The notes under the pieces are model-generated. The model searched no databases, had not been told where the DNA came from, and was given only the letters and a program-made list of their open reading frames with translations. DNA of 64,000 nt from NCBI RefSeq assembly GCF_000331515.1, contig NZ_AMZO01000023.1:62001-126000 (forward strand). Direction: 5' to 3'. Made by a program: the position numbers and the translations under genes. This document shows, piece after piece, positions 29,944-40,496 of the stretch. Every line of letters begins with the position of its first letter. Position 1 is the first letter of the stretch. This stretch comes from Photobacterium marinum. Lineage in GTDB: Bacteria > Pseudomonadota > Gammaproteobacteria > Enterobacterales > Vibrionaceae.

Positions 29944-31233
29944 TTATTTCTTAGCTGTTATCAAACCAGTGTTCACATCCACTACATCTTGTTCGTTCAG
30001 TGAACCGACAGCCTGTTTCAACTGTAGCTGGCTGATGATGTAGTCGTAGCGGGCATTAGCCAGCTGACGGTTAGCATCGTACAGGCGGCGGGTTGCATCC
30101 AGAACGTCAACAATGGTACGGGTACCTACATCAAAACCGGCTTCGGTCGCTTCCAGTGCTGACTGAGCTGAAATCACAGCTTGCTGGAAAGCACGGATTG
30201 CACCGATTGAAGCATTGATGTTGTTATAGAAAGCGCGAACATCTTTGACAACACTGCGGTATGAACCTTCCAGCTGTTCACTGGCTGAAACATAGCTGAA
30301 TTGTGCCTGTTTTACTTCAGATGTTGTACGGCCACCGGTGTATACCGGCAGGTTCAGGTTGATACCGGCAGTCAGTGTGCCATCATCGCTTTTACTTGGT
30401 AGCTTTTCGTCATAGCTGTAGCCAGCATTGAATGACAGAGTCGGCAGGTGGCCGGATTCCGCTAGATCGATACGGTCACGAGCAATATCCTGAGTGATAC
30501 GGGATGTCAGTAAGCTCAGGTTTTCAGTTTCAGCGTTTTTGATCAGCTCCAGCACTTTCGCCTGAGGACCGCTTGCCGAGAAGCGGCGGGTATCCAGGAT
30601 ATCCAGTGTCTTGTGTTCCTGGCCGGTAATTTCTCGCAAGCCTTCGTAGCTGTTGGTCAGGTCATTTTCGGCCAAGATTTCATTAGCCAGCACGCTGTCA
30701 TACTGTGCCTGAGCATCATGGACGTCAGTGATGGCTGACAGGCCGACTTCGAAACGCTGTTTGGTCTGCTCCAGCTGACGTCCTACGGCTGCTTTTTCAG
30801 CACGGACAAACTCAAGGTTGTCCATAGCTCGAAGCACGTCAAAGTAAGCATTGGATACGCGAAGGATCAGGCCTTGCTGAGCTGAAGCATAAGCTGCATC
30901 ACTCTGGCGTGCCTGCTTTTCGCTGATGTCTAGGTTAACCCAGCTTGAGCGGTTGTAAATCGACTGGTCCAGCGTCAATCCGCCATTGAAGCCCTCTGTA
31001 TCACCATCCATTCGCGCAACATTGTAGCCAGCCGTCAGGTTGATTTGTGGCAATAGTGCACTTCGGGTGGAGTTAATCGCTTCAAACGCTGCATCTTTAT
31101 CGGCGGCAGCACGAAGTAGCTGAGGGTCGTTTTGTTTGGCTTGTTGGTAGATATCGGCTAGATCGTCAGCTAGTGACGCCTGGCTGAAGCCACTAAGCGC
31201 AACGCTGATGATAAGCGGAAGCAATTTTTTCAT
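29944..31233 (-). CDS. tolC: Outer-membrane channel TolC
   Basis: Trimeric outer-membrane tunnel used by drug-efflux pumps and type I secretion. At 429 residues: signal peptide (MKKLLPLIISVALSGFSQAS; cleavage about residue 22), then two internally repeated OEP halves with the paired coiled-coil and beta hairpins. The start at 31233 is set by the signal sequence and by AGGAAAGG 5 nt upstream; the frame runs 8 codons further without reason. It is divergent from nudF, the E. coli arrangement. Confidence 0.96.
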   Translation of the reverse strand: MKKLLPLIISVALSGFSQASLADDLADIYQQAKQNDPQLLRAAADKDAAFEAINSTRSALLPQINLTAGYNVARMDGDTEGFNGGLTLDQSIYNRSSWVNLDISEKQARQSDAAYASAQQGLILRVSNAYFDVLRAMDNLEFVRAEKAAVGRQLEQTKQRFEVGLSAITDVHDAQAQYDSVLANEILAENDLTNSYEGLREITGQEHKTLDILDTRRFSASGPQAKVLELIKNAETENLSLLTSRITQDIARDRIDLAESGHLPTLSFNAGYSYDEKLPSKSDDGTLTAGINLNLPVYTGGRTTSEVKQAQFSYVSASEQLEGSYRSVVKDVRAFYNNINASIGAIRAFQQAVISAQSALEATEAGFDVGTRTIVDVLDATRRLYDANRQLANARYDYIISQLQLKQAVGSLNEQDVVDVNTGLITAKK

Positions 31234-31484
31234 GGATGCCTTTCCTGGTCCTGACAATATAAAGAGAGCAAAAAATTTAGTTTATTCGAAGATACCTTGC
31301 CTGAAACTGATCAATGAACACTTTTACTTAATTTTACGCTGTTTACTTAATCATATGTGATTGTAATCTATCCAACTGTAAAATTGGACTTAAAAAAAAT
31401 CATAATATTTGTCATGAATGTTGAATTTAATCATTGCTGACAGGCATTTTGAATGAAAAAATATATAGCAAAGGGAGATGACAG

Positions 31485-32123
31485 ATGAGTAACAGGATGC
31501 CAACAGAATCCGGAACGAATGTTTATGGCAAAGATGATGTTGAAGTTTTAGCAACGGAAACGCTGTATCAGGGATATTTCAGCATGGTGAAGTATCGTTT
31601 TCGTCATAAACTTTTTGCCGGAGGCTGGAGTGAGCCGATCGAGCGTGAGATGTTCGAACGAGGGCACGCCGCAGCCCTGTTACCCTATGATCCGGCTGAG
31701 GACAAAGTTGTATTGGTCGAACAGTTCAGGGTCGGAGCCATGGCTGCAGAGTGTTCGCCATGGCAGCTGGAAATCGTAGCCGGCATTATTGAACCTAATG
31801 AAACACCTGAAGATGTAGTGAGTAGGGAAGCGGTTGAAGAAGCCGGTGTCTCTGTCACGCATTTGGAAAAAGTTACCCGTTACCTGTCGAGTTCCGGTGG
31901 TTGCTCCGAGATGCTGGATGTCTTTGTCGGGCGTGTCGATAGCAGCAAGGCCAATGGTATTCATGGCCTTGCTCATGAGGGCGAAGATATTCGGGTTCAT
32001 GTTGTTCCGCGACAGGAAGCATACCGTTGGGTGGAATCTGGTAGAATTGAAAATGCGGCATCAATCATTGCACTGCAGTGGTTGCAGCTAAACTATTTAC
32101 GTTTACAGTCTCAGGCTCAATAA
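31485..32123 (+). CDS. nudF: ADP-ribose pyrophosphatase
   Basis: Nudix hydrolase splitting ADP-ribose to AMP and ribose-5-phosphate. At 212 residues the Nudix box G-x5-E-x7-REAVEEAGV lies at about 105-127. The family proline/alanine pattern downstream (SSGGCSEMLDVFVG) matches NudF rather than general Nudix proteins. GGGAGATGACAG precedes the ATG. First gene of the nudF-yqiB-cpdA-yqiA-parE operon. Confidence 0.95.
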   Translation: MSNRMPTESGTNVYGKDDVEVLATETLYQGYFSMVKYRFRHKLFAGGWSEPIEREMFERGHAAALLPYDPAEDKVVLVEQFRVGAMAAECSPWQLEIVAGIIEPNETPEDVVSREAVEEAGVSVTHLEKVTRYLSSSGGCSEMLDVFVGRVDSSKANGIHGLAHEGEDIRVHVVPRQEAYRWVESGRIENAASIIALQWLQLNYLRLQSQAQ

Positions 32124-32148
32124 CCACCCATTGGTTTAAGGACCCCGA

Positions 32149-32577
32149 TTGAATAAAAGATATTCCGTTGATTTTGCTGGCATCATGCGCTTATATGAGA
32201 CCAATTATGCGAAGCTGCTTCCATTGCTGCCAAAAACTGACACAGTGGGGGATGAGTGTGTATATAAAGTTTTCGACCATGAATATCAGTTGAAAATTAC
32301 GGAGTCGACCCGTTACACGACAGTAATTGAGTTGTGGCAGTGTTCCGAAGGGGAGTTACCTGATTACCTGGTGCCTCGCCTGACGGTTCGGCTTTATCAC
32401 GATGCCAGAGTGGCAGAAGTGTGTTCCGCTCAGCAGATTTCTCGGCTACAGCCGCGGTATGATTACCCCAATTTGCGAATGCACCAGAGAGATGAAAAAC
32501 ATCAGGTGAATCGCTTTTTGGGTGATTGGCTGGCCTATTGCCTGAAAAATGGAATCAGCAAACAATCGGTTTGTTAA
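32149..32577 (+). CDS. yqiB: DUF1249 family protein YqiB
   Basis: A 142-residue protein of unknown function, conserved between nudF and cpdA in enterics and vibrios. It begins NKRYSVDFAGIMRLYETNYAKL and has no catalytic motif I can name. TTG is taken as the start (32149), with AAGGA 6 nt upstream and the family's N-terminus. The constant operon position hints at a link with neighbouring nucleotide metabolism; this is inference only. Confidence 0.88.
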   Translation: MNKRYSVDFAGIMRLYETNYAKLLPLLPKTDTVGDECVYKVFDHEYQLKITESTRYTTVIELWQCSEGELPDYLVPRLTVRLYHDARVAEVCSAQQISRLQPRYDYPNLRMHQRDEKHQVNRFLGDWLAYCLKNGISKQSVC

Positions 32578-32607
32578 CAGTATTAGATAGACAAGGTTTT
32601 TGACGTT

Positions 32608-33432
32608 TTGCAGACGTATTCTCTGCCACAGACGAACCCGGAAAGCGTGGTTCTCCTTCAAATCACCGACACCCACTTGTTTGCGAATGAGGCTGGTAGC
32701 CTGTTGGGAGTCGCGACAAAAGACAGTTTTCATGCAGTTCTGGATGCTGTAGACGATGCTGCACGTCCGTTTGATGCCATCGTTGCCACGGGCGATATCT
32801 CGCAGGATCACAGTGAAGATTCTTATCTGCGTTTTATCCGTGGTATTGCTCGCTGGCCGCAGCCGTGCTTTTGGCTGCCGGGAAACCATGATTTCCAGCC
32901 GAATATGGCGTCTGTTCTGCCAGCTCCGACGATTAAACCATGCCATCAGGTACTAGCAGGTGATCACTGGCAGGTTATTCTGCTTGATAGCCAAGTACAG
33001 GGCGTGCCGCACGGTGAATTGCGCGAAGAGCAACTGACTATGCTGGATGAAGCGCTGGCTGCCCATCCGGATCGCCATGCTCTGGTGTTGTTGCATCATC
33101 ACCCGCTGGAAGCTGGCAGCACCTGGCTGGATCAGCATAAGTTGCATAATGCTTCGGCATTCTGGAAGGTGGTTGATCAGTATCCGCAAGTCAAAACCGT
33201 ACTTTGTGGTCATATCCATCAGGAGCTGGATCGCATCCATAATGGAGTAAGAGTGTTGGCGACACCGTCGACTTGCATTCAGTTTCTGCCTGATTCCAGC
33301 GACTTTGCTCTTGACTCGCAAAATCCGGGATGGCGCTATCTTGAACTGACCAAAGATGGCGACGTGGTGACGTCGGTATACCGCCTGGACGGTAAAGATT
33401 TCGTTCCTGAGTTTGATTCCGGTGGTTACTAA
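32608..33432 (+). CDS. cpdA: 3',5'-cyclic-AMP phosphodiesterase CpdA
   Basis: Calcineurin-like metallophosphoesterase that lowers cAMP. At 274 residues all metal-binding blocks are present: ITDTHLF (about 20), GDISQDHS (62), GNHDFQ (94), LLHHHPLEAG (165) and CGHIHQEL (204). Start is TTG at 32608, which gives the expected N-terminus; AAGG lies 11 nt upstream, somewhat far. The stop (TAA) touches the yqiA ATG (TAAATG). Confidence 0.95.
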   Translation: MQTYSLPQTNPESVVLLQITDTHLFANEAGSLLGVATKDSFHAVLDAVDDAARPFDAIVATGDISQDHSEDSYLRFIRGIARWPQPCFWLPGNHDFQPNMASVLPAPTIKPCHQVLAGDHWQVILLDSQVQGVPHGELREEQLTMLDEALAAHPDRHALVLLHHHPLEAGSTWLDQHKLHNASAFWKVVDQYPQVKTVLCGHIHQELDRIHNGVRVLATPSTCIQFLPDSSDFALDSQNPGWRYLELTKDGDVVTSVYRLDGKDFVPEFDSGGY

Positions 33433-34011
33433 ATGAAACCTTTACTGCTTTATATTCATGGCTTTAACAGCTCGCCGAAATCAATGAAGGCGACGATGAT
33501 GGCTGATTACTGTCACCGTCATCGTCCGGATATCCGGGTCGAAATTCCGCAGATGCCATGTTATCCGGTACAGGCCGCTGAGTTTATCGACAACCTGGTG
33601 GACTCTTTGCGGCATGAATATCAGGTCGGGTTGGTCGGTAGTTCGCTGGGGGGATATATTTCCACTTGGCTTAATCACCGTTACCAGTTGCCAGCAGTGT
33701 TGGTTAATCCGGCAGTGAAGCCTTATGAGTTGCTGGTGGATTACCTGGGTGAACAGGAAAATCCTTATACCGGTGAGCGCTATTTGCTTGAAGAAAAGCA
33801 CATGGATGAACTGAGGCTGATGGACGTGCCTGAAATTAAAAATCCTGCCTCATTTTGGCTGTTGCAGCAGGAAGGTGATGAAATTCTCGACTATCGCCAG
33901 GCCGTAGAAAAGTATGCTGCCTGCCGTCAGACAGTGGAGCCGGATGGTGACCACAGTTTTGTCGGTTTTGAACGTTTTCCCGCTGAAATCATCAATTTCC
34001 TTGGGCTCTGA
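33433..34011 (+). CDS. yqiA: Esterase YqiA
   Basis: Alpha/beta-hydrolase of the UPF0227 family with esterase activity. At 192 residues it has YIHGFNSSP near 7-15, nucleophile elbow GSSLGGY near 70-76 and a C-terminal DGDHSF with the catalytic histidine. Coupled to cpdA and 140 bp before parE. Confidence 0.92.
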   Translation: MKPLLLYIHGFNSSPKSMKATMMADYCHRHRPDIRVEIPQMPCYPVQAAEFIDNLVDSLRHEYQVGLVGSSLGGYISTWLNHRYQLPAVLVNPAVKPYELLVDYLGEQENPYTGERYLLEEKHMDELRLMDVPEIKNPASFWLLQQEGDEILDYRQAVEKYAACRQTVEPDGDHSFVGFERFPAEIINFLGL

Positions 34012-34151
34012 CTGTTAATCCGGTCGCATAATATGACTGGCAGACAGTGGAGCCGGACTCACAATTGTGGGCCTTATCCTCGACCTCAGCTTGACAACCG
34101 GGCTGGGGTTACTGACTATTGTGGCAAAATTTTCTCGTAAACTTCCGTAAT

Positions 34152-36035
34152 ATGACAGATCAAAGCTATAACGCCGGAGCCATTGAGGTTCTTAATGGCC
34201 TTGAGCCAGTACGCCGCCGTCCCGGCATGTACACCGATACGGTGAGGCCAAACCACCTCGGCCAAGAGGTTATCGATAACAGTGTCGATGAAGCATTGGC
34301 CGGTCATGCCCGCAAAGTTGAAGTTATCCTCCATGCAGACCAGTCGCTTGAAGTTGTCGATGACGGTCGTGGTATGCCGGTGGATATCCACCCGGAAGAA
34401 GGGGTATCAGGTGTTGAACTGATCCTTTGTAAGCTGCATGCCGGTGGTAAGTTCTCAGGTAAGAACTACCAGTTTTCCGGTGGTTTGCACGGGGTAGGTA
34501 TCTCGGTAGTAAATGCCCTGTCGACTCGGGTCGAAGTCACGGTTAAGCGTGAAGGCCAGATTTACCAGATCGCGTTTGAGAACGGCGATAAGGTCTCTGA
34601 GCTTGAGGTGATCGGCACTTGTGGCCGTCGTGCCAAAGGTACCCGTGTTCACTTCTGGCCGGATGCACAGTACTTCGACAGCCCGAAATTCTCGGTGTCG
34701 CGCCTTAAGAACGTACTGAAGGCCAAAGCGGTACTGTGTCCTGGCCTTGAAATTGTCTTTACGGATAAAAATACAGATGAAACCCTGCGCTGGTGCTATG
34801 AAGATGGTCTGAAAGACTATCTGGCTGAAGGCGTGAAGGGATACACCTTGCTGCCGGAAGAGCCGTTTACCGGTGTGTTCAGTGGTCAGACAGAAGCGGC
34901 CGACTGGGCCCTGCTGTGGCTGCCGGAAGGCGGTGAGCTGATCACTGAAAGTTACGTTAACCTGATCCCGACGGCTCAGGGTGGTACCCATGTAAATGGT
35001 CTGCGTCAGGGGCTGCTGGATGCAATGCGTGAGTTCTGTGAGTTCCGCAATATGCTACCGCGTGGCGTTAAGCTAACTGCTGATGATATCTGGGACCGCT
35101 GTGCTTACGTACTGTCGGTTAAGATGCAGGATCCGCAGTTTGCAGGTCAGACTAAAGAGCGTTTGTCTTCGCGTCAGTGCGCCGCCTTTGTTTCCGGTGT
35201 GGTTAAAGATGCTTTCAGCCTGTGGCTGAACGAGCGCCCGCAGCTGGCTGAGCAGCTGGCGGAAGTGTGTATTGCCAATGCTCACCGCCGTATGCGTGCC
35301 AGCAAGAAAGTGGTACGTAAGAAAGTGGCATCCGGTCCGGCACTGCCAGGTAAGCTGGCAGACTGTTCGCAGCAGGATCTGAGCCGAACCGAACTCTTCC
35401 TGGTGGAGGGTGACTCGGCGGGCGGTTCTGCCAAACAGGCCCGTGATCGTGAATACCAGGCTATCATGCCACTGCGCGGTAAAATCCTGAACACCTGGGA
35501 AGTGTCTGCTGATCAGGTTCTGGGCTCTCAGGAAGTTCACGACATTTCTGTTGCGCTGGGTATCGACCCGGATAGCAACGACCTTAGCAGCCTGCGCTAC
35601 GGTAAGGTTTGTGTCCTTGCCGATGCGGACTCCGATGGTCTTCACATCGCCACCTTGCTTTGTGCTTTGTTTATGAAGCATTTCGAAGCACTGGTACGCG
35701 CCGGCCATGTTTATATCGCTATGCCACCGCTTTACCGAATCGATCAGGCGAAAGAAGTTCATTACGCTCTGGATGAAGCCGAGAAAGAAGTGATCATTGA
35801 GCGCCTGAGCAAGAAGCGTGGCAAGATCAATGTACAGCGATTCAAAGGTCTGGGTGAGATGAACCCGCTGCAGCTGCGTGAGACCACCATGGATCCGAAT
35901 ACCCGTCGCCTGGTTCAGCTGACTATTGATGATGACAGCCAGACCAATGAAATGATGGATATGCTACTGGGCAAGAAACGCGCAGAAGATCGTCGCCACT
36001 GGCTACAGGAAAAAGGTGACATGGCCGAGGTGTAA
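34152..36035 (+). CDS. parE: DNA topoisomerase IV subunit B
   Basis: ATPase subunit of topoisomerase IV, which decatenates replicated chromosomes. At 627 residues: GHKL ATPase (EVIDNSVDEALAG near 37, GRGMP near 76, GGLHGVGIS near 112) and TOPRIM (LVEGDSAGGSAKQARDREYQ near 416). The start MTDQSYNAGAIEVL at 34152 matches family N-termini; an in-frame TTG at 34119 would add 11 unrelated residues. The Shine-Dalgarno is weak. A TTGACA at 34091 could be a -35, but no good -10 follows. Confidence 0.97.
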   Translation: MTDQSYNAGAIEVLNGLEPVRRRPGMYTDTVRPNHLGQEVIDNSVDEALAGHARKVEVILHADQSLEVVDDGRGMPVDIHPEEGVSGVELILCKLHAGGKFSGKNYQFSGGLHGVGISVVNALSTRVEVTVKREGQIYQIAFENGDKVSELEVIGTCGRRAKGTRVHFWPDAQYFDSPKFSVSRLKNVLKAKAVLCPGLEIVFTDKNTDETLRWCYEDGLKDYLAEGVKGYTLLPEEPFTGVFSGQTEAADWALLWLPEGGELITESYVNLIPTAQGGTHVNGLRQGLLDAMREFCEFRNMLPRGVKLTADDIWDRCAYVLSVKMQDPQFAGQTKERLSSRQCAAFVSGVVKDAFSLWLNERPQLAEQLAEVCIANAHRRMRASKKVVRKKVASGPALPGKLADCSQQDLSRTELFLVEGDSAGGSAKQARDREYQAIMPLRGKILNTWEVSADQVLGSQEVHDISVALGIDPDSNDLSSLRYGKVCVLADADSDGLHIATLLCALFMKHFEALVRAGHVYIAMPPLYRIDQAKEVHYALDEAEKEVIIERLSKKRGKINVQRFKGLGEMNPLQLRETTMDPNTRRLVQLTIDDDSQTNEMMDMLLGKKRAEDRRHWLQEKGDMAEV

Positions 36036-36149
36036 GCCCGCTGGTTGTTACTGAACTGTGTCCGCAAGACTATTTCAGAATATGATGCTGACGGCCTGTA
36101 ACCCGGTTGCAGGCGGTCGCAAAGAATTGATTGAACGGAATACCCAACG

Positions 36150-38414
36150 ATGACTGATGTCTCAATGGACGGCGTTGAACAGCTCCCGCTGAGGAAGTTT
36201 ACTGAAGACGCTTATCTCAATTACTCCATGTACGTAATCATGGACCGTGCCCTGCCGTTTATAGGTGATGGCCTGAAGCCGGTACAGCGCCGTATTATCT
36301 ACGCAATGTCTGAGCTTGGCCTGTCAGCGACTGCGAAGTACAAGAAATCGGCGCGTACCGTCGGTGACGTATTGGGTAAATACCACCCGCATGGTGACTC
36401 GGCTTGTTATGAAGCCATGGTGCTGATGGCCCAGCCATTTTCATACCGCTACCCGCTGGTTGACGGTCAGGGTAACTGGGGTGCGCCGGATGATCCGAAA
36501 TCCTTCGCTGCGATGCGTTATACCGAATCGCGCTTGTCCCGTTTCTCTGAAGTCCTGCTGGGTGAGCTGGGGCAGGGAACCGCCGACTGGATCCCTAACT
36601 TCGACGGCACCATGAAAGAGCCTAAGATGCTGCCGGCTCGTCTGCCGCACATCCTGCTTAACGGGGTGACCGGTATTGCCGTTGGTATGGCAACCGATAT
36701 TCCGCCGCATAATGCTCGCGAAGTGGCAAATGCAGCGGTACATCTGATTGAAAATCCGAAGGCGGATTTGGATGATCTGATGGGCTTTGTTCAGGGCCCG
36801 GATTATCCGACAGAAGCTGAAATTATTACACCTAAGAGCGATCTGAAGAAGGTTTACCGTACTGGCCGTGGCAGCATCAAAATGCGTGCTGTATGGCATA
36901 AAGAGAACGGTGATATTGTGATCACGGCGCTGCCGCACCAGGTTTCCGGAGCTAAGCTGCTGGAGCAGATTGCCAGCCAGATGCGAGCGAAGAAGCTGCC
37001 GATGGTGGATGATCTGCGTGACGAATCGGATCACGAAAACCCGACTCGCATCGTGGTTGTGCCGCGTTCGAACCGTGTTGACTGCGAGCAGTTGATGAAT
37101 CACCTGTTTGCATCAACGGATCTGGAAAAGAGCTTCCGTGTAAACCTTAACATGCTGGGCCTGGACGGCCGTCCGCAAGTTAAAGGCCTGGTTCAGATCC
37201 TGGGTGAATGGCTGGAGTTCCGCCGCTCGACAGTTCGCCGCCGTTTGCAATATCGCCTGGACAAAGTGATCGCCCGCCTGCACATCCTTGATGGTTTGCT
37301 GGTGGCTTACCTGAACATTGATGAAGTGATTGAAATCATCCGTAATGAGGATGATCCGAAAGCAGAGTTGATGGCTCGTTTCGGCCTGAGTGAAATTCAG
37401 GCTGATGCAATCCTTGAAATCAAGCTGCGCCAGTTGGCTAAGCTGGAAGAGATCAAGATCCGCGGCGAGCAGGATGAGTTGACGAAAGAGCGAGAAAAGC
37501 TTGAGAAGCTACTGGGCTCTGAGCGCCGCCTAAATACCCTGATCAAGAAAGAAATTCTGGCTGATGCTGAGAAGTACGGTGATGACCGTCGTTCTCCGCT
37601 GGTTGAGCGTGAAGAAGCCAAAGCGCTGACTGAGCGCGACCTGATCCCGAGTGAAGCGATCACGGTTGTGTTGTCTGAGAAAGGCTGGATTCGCCATGCT
37701 AAAGGTCATGATGTTGATCCGACCTCTCTGAGTTACAAGTCTGGTGATGGCTATCTGGCTCATGCCCGTGGAAAGAGTAATCTGCCTGCGGTATTCCTGG
37801 GAACTGATGGCCGCAGTTATGCACTTGAATCACATACACTTCCTTCTGCACGTAGTCAGGGTGAGCCGATCACCGGTCGCCTGAATCTGACACCGGGCAG
37901 CCATATGCGTCATGTCATGATGGCTGAAGACGATCAGTTGTGGCTGATGGGGTCGGATGCTGGCTACGGCTTTATCTGTAAGTGCTCTGATATGGTATCG
38001 AAGAACAAGAATGGTAAAGCCTTGCTGACGGTACCGGAAAGTGCCGAGGTGATGCAGCCACAGCCAATCGGGGATATCGATTCGGATGAAATTTTGGCGA
38101 TCACCAATGAAGGCCGTATGTTGTTGTTCCCAATTCAGGATTTGCCGAAGCTGAGCAAAGGTAAGGGTAACAAGATCATTAATATTCCGGCAGCCCGTTC
38201 CAAGGCGCGTGAAGAGTTCTTGTCGCACCTGGTTGTTCTGCCTAAGGGGAGCCATCTGACATTGCATGCCGGTAAGCGTAAGCTGGGGCTTAAGCCGTCT
38301 GATCTGGATAACTTCCGTGGTGAACGAGGTCGCCGAGGTGCCATGCTGCCGCGTGGCCTGCAACGTGTTACTCGGATGGACATTGAATTGCCAGAGTTAC
38401 CTGCCGAAGAGTAA
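36150..38414 (+). CDS. parC: DNA topoisomerase IV subunit A
   Basis: DNA-cleaving subunit of topoisomerase IV. At 754 residues it has the active-site tyrosine Y124 in AMRYTESRL. The quinolone-resistance region reads [10 protein letters not shown] with Ser84 and Glu88 (E. coli S80/E84), the sensitive residues. A C-terminal beta-pinwheel follows (from about 500; [11 protein letters not shown] near 667). 114 bp after parE, unlike E. coli where the genes are farther apart. A terminator follows. Confidence 0.97.
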   Translation: MTDVSMDGVEQLPLRKFTEDAYLNYSMYVIMDRALPFIGDGLKPVQRRIIYAMSELGLSATAKYKKSARTVGDVLGKYHPHGDSACYEAMVLMAQPFSYRYPLVDGQGNWGAPDDPKSFAAMRYTESRLSRFSEVLLGELGQGTADWIPNFDGTMKEPKMLPARLPHILLNGVTGIAVGMATDIPPHNAREVANAAVHLIENPKADLDDLMGFVQGPDYPTEAEIITPKSDLKKVYRTGRGSIKMRAVWHKENGDIVITALPHQVSGAKLLEQIASQMRAKKLPMVDDLRDESDHENPTRIVVVPRSNRVDCEQLMNHLFASTDLEKSFRVNLNMLGLDGRPQVKGLVQILGEWLEFRRSTVRRRLQYRLDKVIARLHILDGLLVAYLNIDEVIEIIRNEDDPKAELMARFGLSEIQADAILEIKLRQLAKLEEIKIRGEQDELTKEREKLEKLLGSERRLNTLIKKEILADAEKYGDDRRSPLVEREEAKALTERDLIPSEAITVVLSEKGWIRHAKGHDVDPTSLSYKSGDGYLAHARGKSNLPAVFLGTDGRSYALESHTLPSARSQGEPITGRLNLTPGSHMRHVMMAEDDQLWLMGSDAGYGFICKCSDMVSKNKNGKALLTVPESAEVMQPQPIGDIDSDEILAITNEGRMLLFPIQDLPKLSKGKGNKIINIPAARSKAREEFLSHLVVLPKGSHLTLHAGKRKLGLKPSDLDNFRGERGRRGAMLPRGLQRVTRMDIELPELPAEE

Positions 38415-38436
38415 GCTCTTTGGTACGATGAACGAG

Positions 38437-38462
38437 AAAAAGCCCTCATTTGAGGGCTTTTT
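38437..38462 (+). terminator. Terminator of parC
   Basis: AAAAAGCCCTCA-TT-TGAGGGCTTTTT, 22 bp after the parC stop. Confidence 0.88.
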
Positions 38463-38575
38463 TATTATTCAGCTTTTTATTATTGCGACCATACTGAGTA
38501 AATCGTACACATAAAGGGTGTAATTTCCCGTTGCCTGAGTATACTAGCGAACGCTTGTACGCTGAGGAGAGATCC

Positions 38576-39301
38576 ATGATTTTAATATTGCGCCTTGTCG
38601 CTGTCGCAATTTTTGCCATCGTCATGTTTGTATTTGGCTGTGGCTACTGTTTGTTCAGTCCGCGGAACCCGAAACATGTGCATACTTTCGGCCGCCTGTT
38701 CAGTAATATGTCACGTGTTTTCGGCATCAAACTGGAAATTCGCTACCCTGAAGGCGCGGAAAAATTTGGTGCCAGCGTTTATGTCGGTAACCACCAGAAC
38801 AACTTCGATTTGTTTACTATCGCCGGTGCTGTAATGCCTCGTACAGTAACCGTTGGTAAGAAAAGCCTGGTCTGGCTGCCACTGTTTGGTCAGTTGTACT
38901 GGCTGACTGGCAATATTTTGATTGACCGCGCTAACCGTTCCAAGGCGGTCGGTACTATCGGTCAGGTGGTTGATAAAATTAAACAGCTGCAAGTGTCTGT
39001 GTGGATGTTCCCGGAAGGTACCCGCTCCCGTGGCCGTGGTCTGCTTCCTTTTAAGACAGGTGCGTTCCATGCGGCAATTGGCGCAGGTGTGCCCGTTGTG
39101 CCTGTTGTTTGTAGTACAACAGATAAAGTTAACCTGAACCGCTGGGATAACGGTGTGGTGATTGTTGAAGTACTGCCACCGATATCAACAGAAGGGTATA
39201 CTAAAGAAGATGTTCGTGAACTGTCTACTCAGTGCCGCGATATGATGGAAGCCAAGCTGACAGAGCTTAACGAAGAAGCCGCTCAGCGCTCGGCTAAATA
39301 A
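38576..39301 (+). CDS. plsC: 1-acyl-sn-glycerol-3-phosphate acyltransferase
   Basis: Inner-membrane enzyme making phosphatidic acid from lysophosphatidate. At 241 residues it has an N-terminal hydrophobic segment (1-20), the catalytic NHQNNFD (HX4D) near 72 and FPEGTRSRG near 144. ATG at 38576 has GAGGAG 6 nt upstream; the longer frame from 38531 adds a polar stretch before the membrane segment. It follows parC, as in E. coli. Confidence 0.94.
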   Translation: MILILRLVAVAIFAIVMFVFGCGYCLFSPRNPKHVHTFGRLFSNMSRVFGIKLEIRYPEGAEKFGASVYVGNHQNNFDLFTIAGAVMPRTVTVGKKSLVWLPLFGQLYWLTGNILIDRANRSKAVGTIGQVVDKIKQLQVSVWMFPEGTRSRGRGLLPFKTGAFHAAIGAGVPVVPVVCSTTDKVNLNRWDNGVVIVEVLPPISTEGYTKEDVRELSTQCRDMMEAKLTELNEEAAQRSAK

Positions 39302-39387
39302 TAATGATTTATACCGGCAGTTAAGCTCGGTACGTTTAGATTAAGGGCATGCATGGCGTGTCCTTTTTTGTTTTTAGTGAGATCAAG

Positions 39388-39912
39388 ATGGAAGAACAGG
39401 TTGTACTCGTTGACCCTCAGGGCTCCGTGCTGGGATTGCAGGAAAAAATGCAAGCTCACCGTGACGGCGCTCTGCATCTGGCGTTTTCTGTTCTGTTATA
39501 CCGTGAAACAGATAATGGCAAAGAATTTCTGATGCAGCAACGCGCGATGGGTAAATACCATAGCGGTGGCTTGTGGACTAATACATGTTGCTCCCATCCG
39601 CGTCAGGGGGAAACCTTTGAGCAGGCCGGCTTGCGCCGCCTGGAAGAAGAAATGGGTATTGTGGGCCTTGAGCACCTAGAAGATGTGGCGGCATTTGTTT
39701 ATCGGGCCGAACTGGATAACCAACTTGTCGAGCACGAACTGGATCATGTGTTGGTTGCCGGGGTTTCAGATCTTGAAGTGACACCGAATGTCGATGAGGT
39801 GATGGCTTATCGCTGGTGGCCGCAGGCAGAGCTTGAGCTGGCGCTGGAGTCAGAGCCGCACCGTTTTACCGCTTGGTTTGGCAAAGTATTCGAACATACT
39901 TTGGCAAATTAA
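39388..39912 (+). CDS. idi: Isopentenyl-diphosphate delta-isomerase, type I
   Basis: Interconverts isopentenyl and dimethylallyl diphosphate for isoprenoids. At 174 residues of the Nudix-fold type I family: catalytic cysteine in TNTCCSHP near 66-73, Nudix-like GLRRLEEEMGI near 82, and the catalytic glutamate in VEHELDHV near 113. The start at 39388 (MEEQVVLVDPQG) fits family N-termini; the upstream frame has no homology. Confidence 0.94.
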   Translation: MEEQVVLVDPQGSVLGLQEKMQAHRDGALHLAFSVLLYRETDNGKEFLMQQRAMGKYHSGGLWTNTCCSHPRQGETFEQAGLRRLEEEMGIVGLEHLEDVAAFVYRAELDNQLVEHELDHVLVAGVSDLEVTPNVDEVMAYRWWPQAELELALESEPHRFTAWFGKVFEHTLAN

Positions 39913-39960
39913 ATACTTATAGACTTTTTATATAAGGTAAAGAGTAAGCTCAGGCGAAAA

Positions 39961-39984
39961 AAAAGCTGTCGTCAGACAGCTTTT
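39961..39984 (-). terminator. Terminator of ridA
   Basis: AAAAGCTGTC-GTCA-GACAGCTTTT; leftward it is followed by a T-run of eight. Confidence 0.85.
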
Positions 39985-40004
39985 CATATTCATATCTTTA
40001 GCGA

Positions 40005-40391
40005 TTATTTACGAACTGCAATCGCTTCGATTTCAATTTTCACATCTTTTGGCAGACGTGCTACTTCAACACAAGAACGTGCAGGGTACGGTGCGTTGTG
40101 CTCATCGAAGAACTTACCGTATACCTCGTTGACTGTTGCAAAGTCATTCAGGTCTTTGACAAACACAGTCATTTTCACGATATCAGCTACTTTAAGGCCT
40201 GAAGATTCAACTACAGCTTTAACGTTTTCCAGAGACTGACGAGCTTGCTCGGCGATATCTTCTGAAACTTCACCGGTAGCTGGGTTTACAGGGATCTGGC
40301 CAGAAGTCAGAACCATGTTGCCTAGGTCAACACCCTGTACGTAAGGGCCGATAGCTGCTGGAGCCTGATCTGTGTGTAGTACTTGAGTCAT
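40005..40391 (-). CDS. ridA: 2-iminobutanoate/2-iminopropanoate deaminase
   Basis: Hydrolyses reactive imines and enamines made by PLP enzymes such as threonine dehydratase, protecting branched-chain amino-acid synthesis. At 128 residues it has the family start MTQVLHTDQAPAAIGPYVQG and catalytic arginine in ARSCVEVARLP near 105. AAGGA precedes the ATG. It lies between argR and idi, reading leftward. Confidence 0.95.
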   Translation of the reverse strand: MTQVLHTDQAPAAIGPYVQGVDLGNMVLTSGQIPVNPATGEVSEDIAEQARQSLENVKAVVESSGLKVADIVKMTVFVKDLNDFATVNEVYGKFFDEHNAPYPARSCVEVARLPKDVKIEIEAIAVRK

Positions 40392-40496
40392 TGTTTGTCC
40401 TTATTAAGTCATTTGCAACTTTTAAGAGGGCACTAGTTTGCAGCCCAAAATCGTTCAGGTCAAAGCATTTCCTGTTTGCTGTAGCACGTATTTTGC

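Noticed and set aside
34091..34119. TTGACA promoter for parE
   Set aside because: Good -35 but the hexamer 17 nt downstream (GACTAT) matches -10 consensus poorly.
36150..38414. Possible quinolone resistance or missing active-site tyrosine in ParC
   Set aside because: Ser84 and Glu88 are the sensitive residues and the catalytic tyrosine is Y124 in RYTE; the nearby SRF is not the active site.
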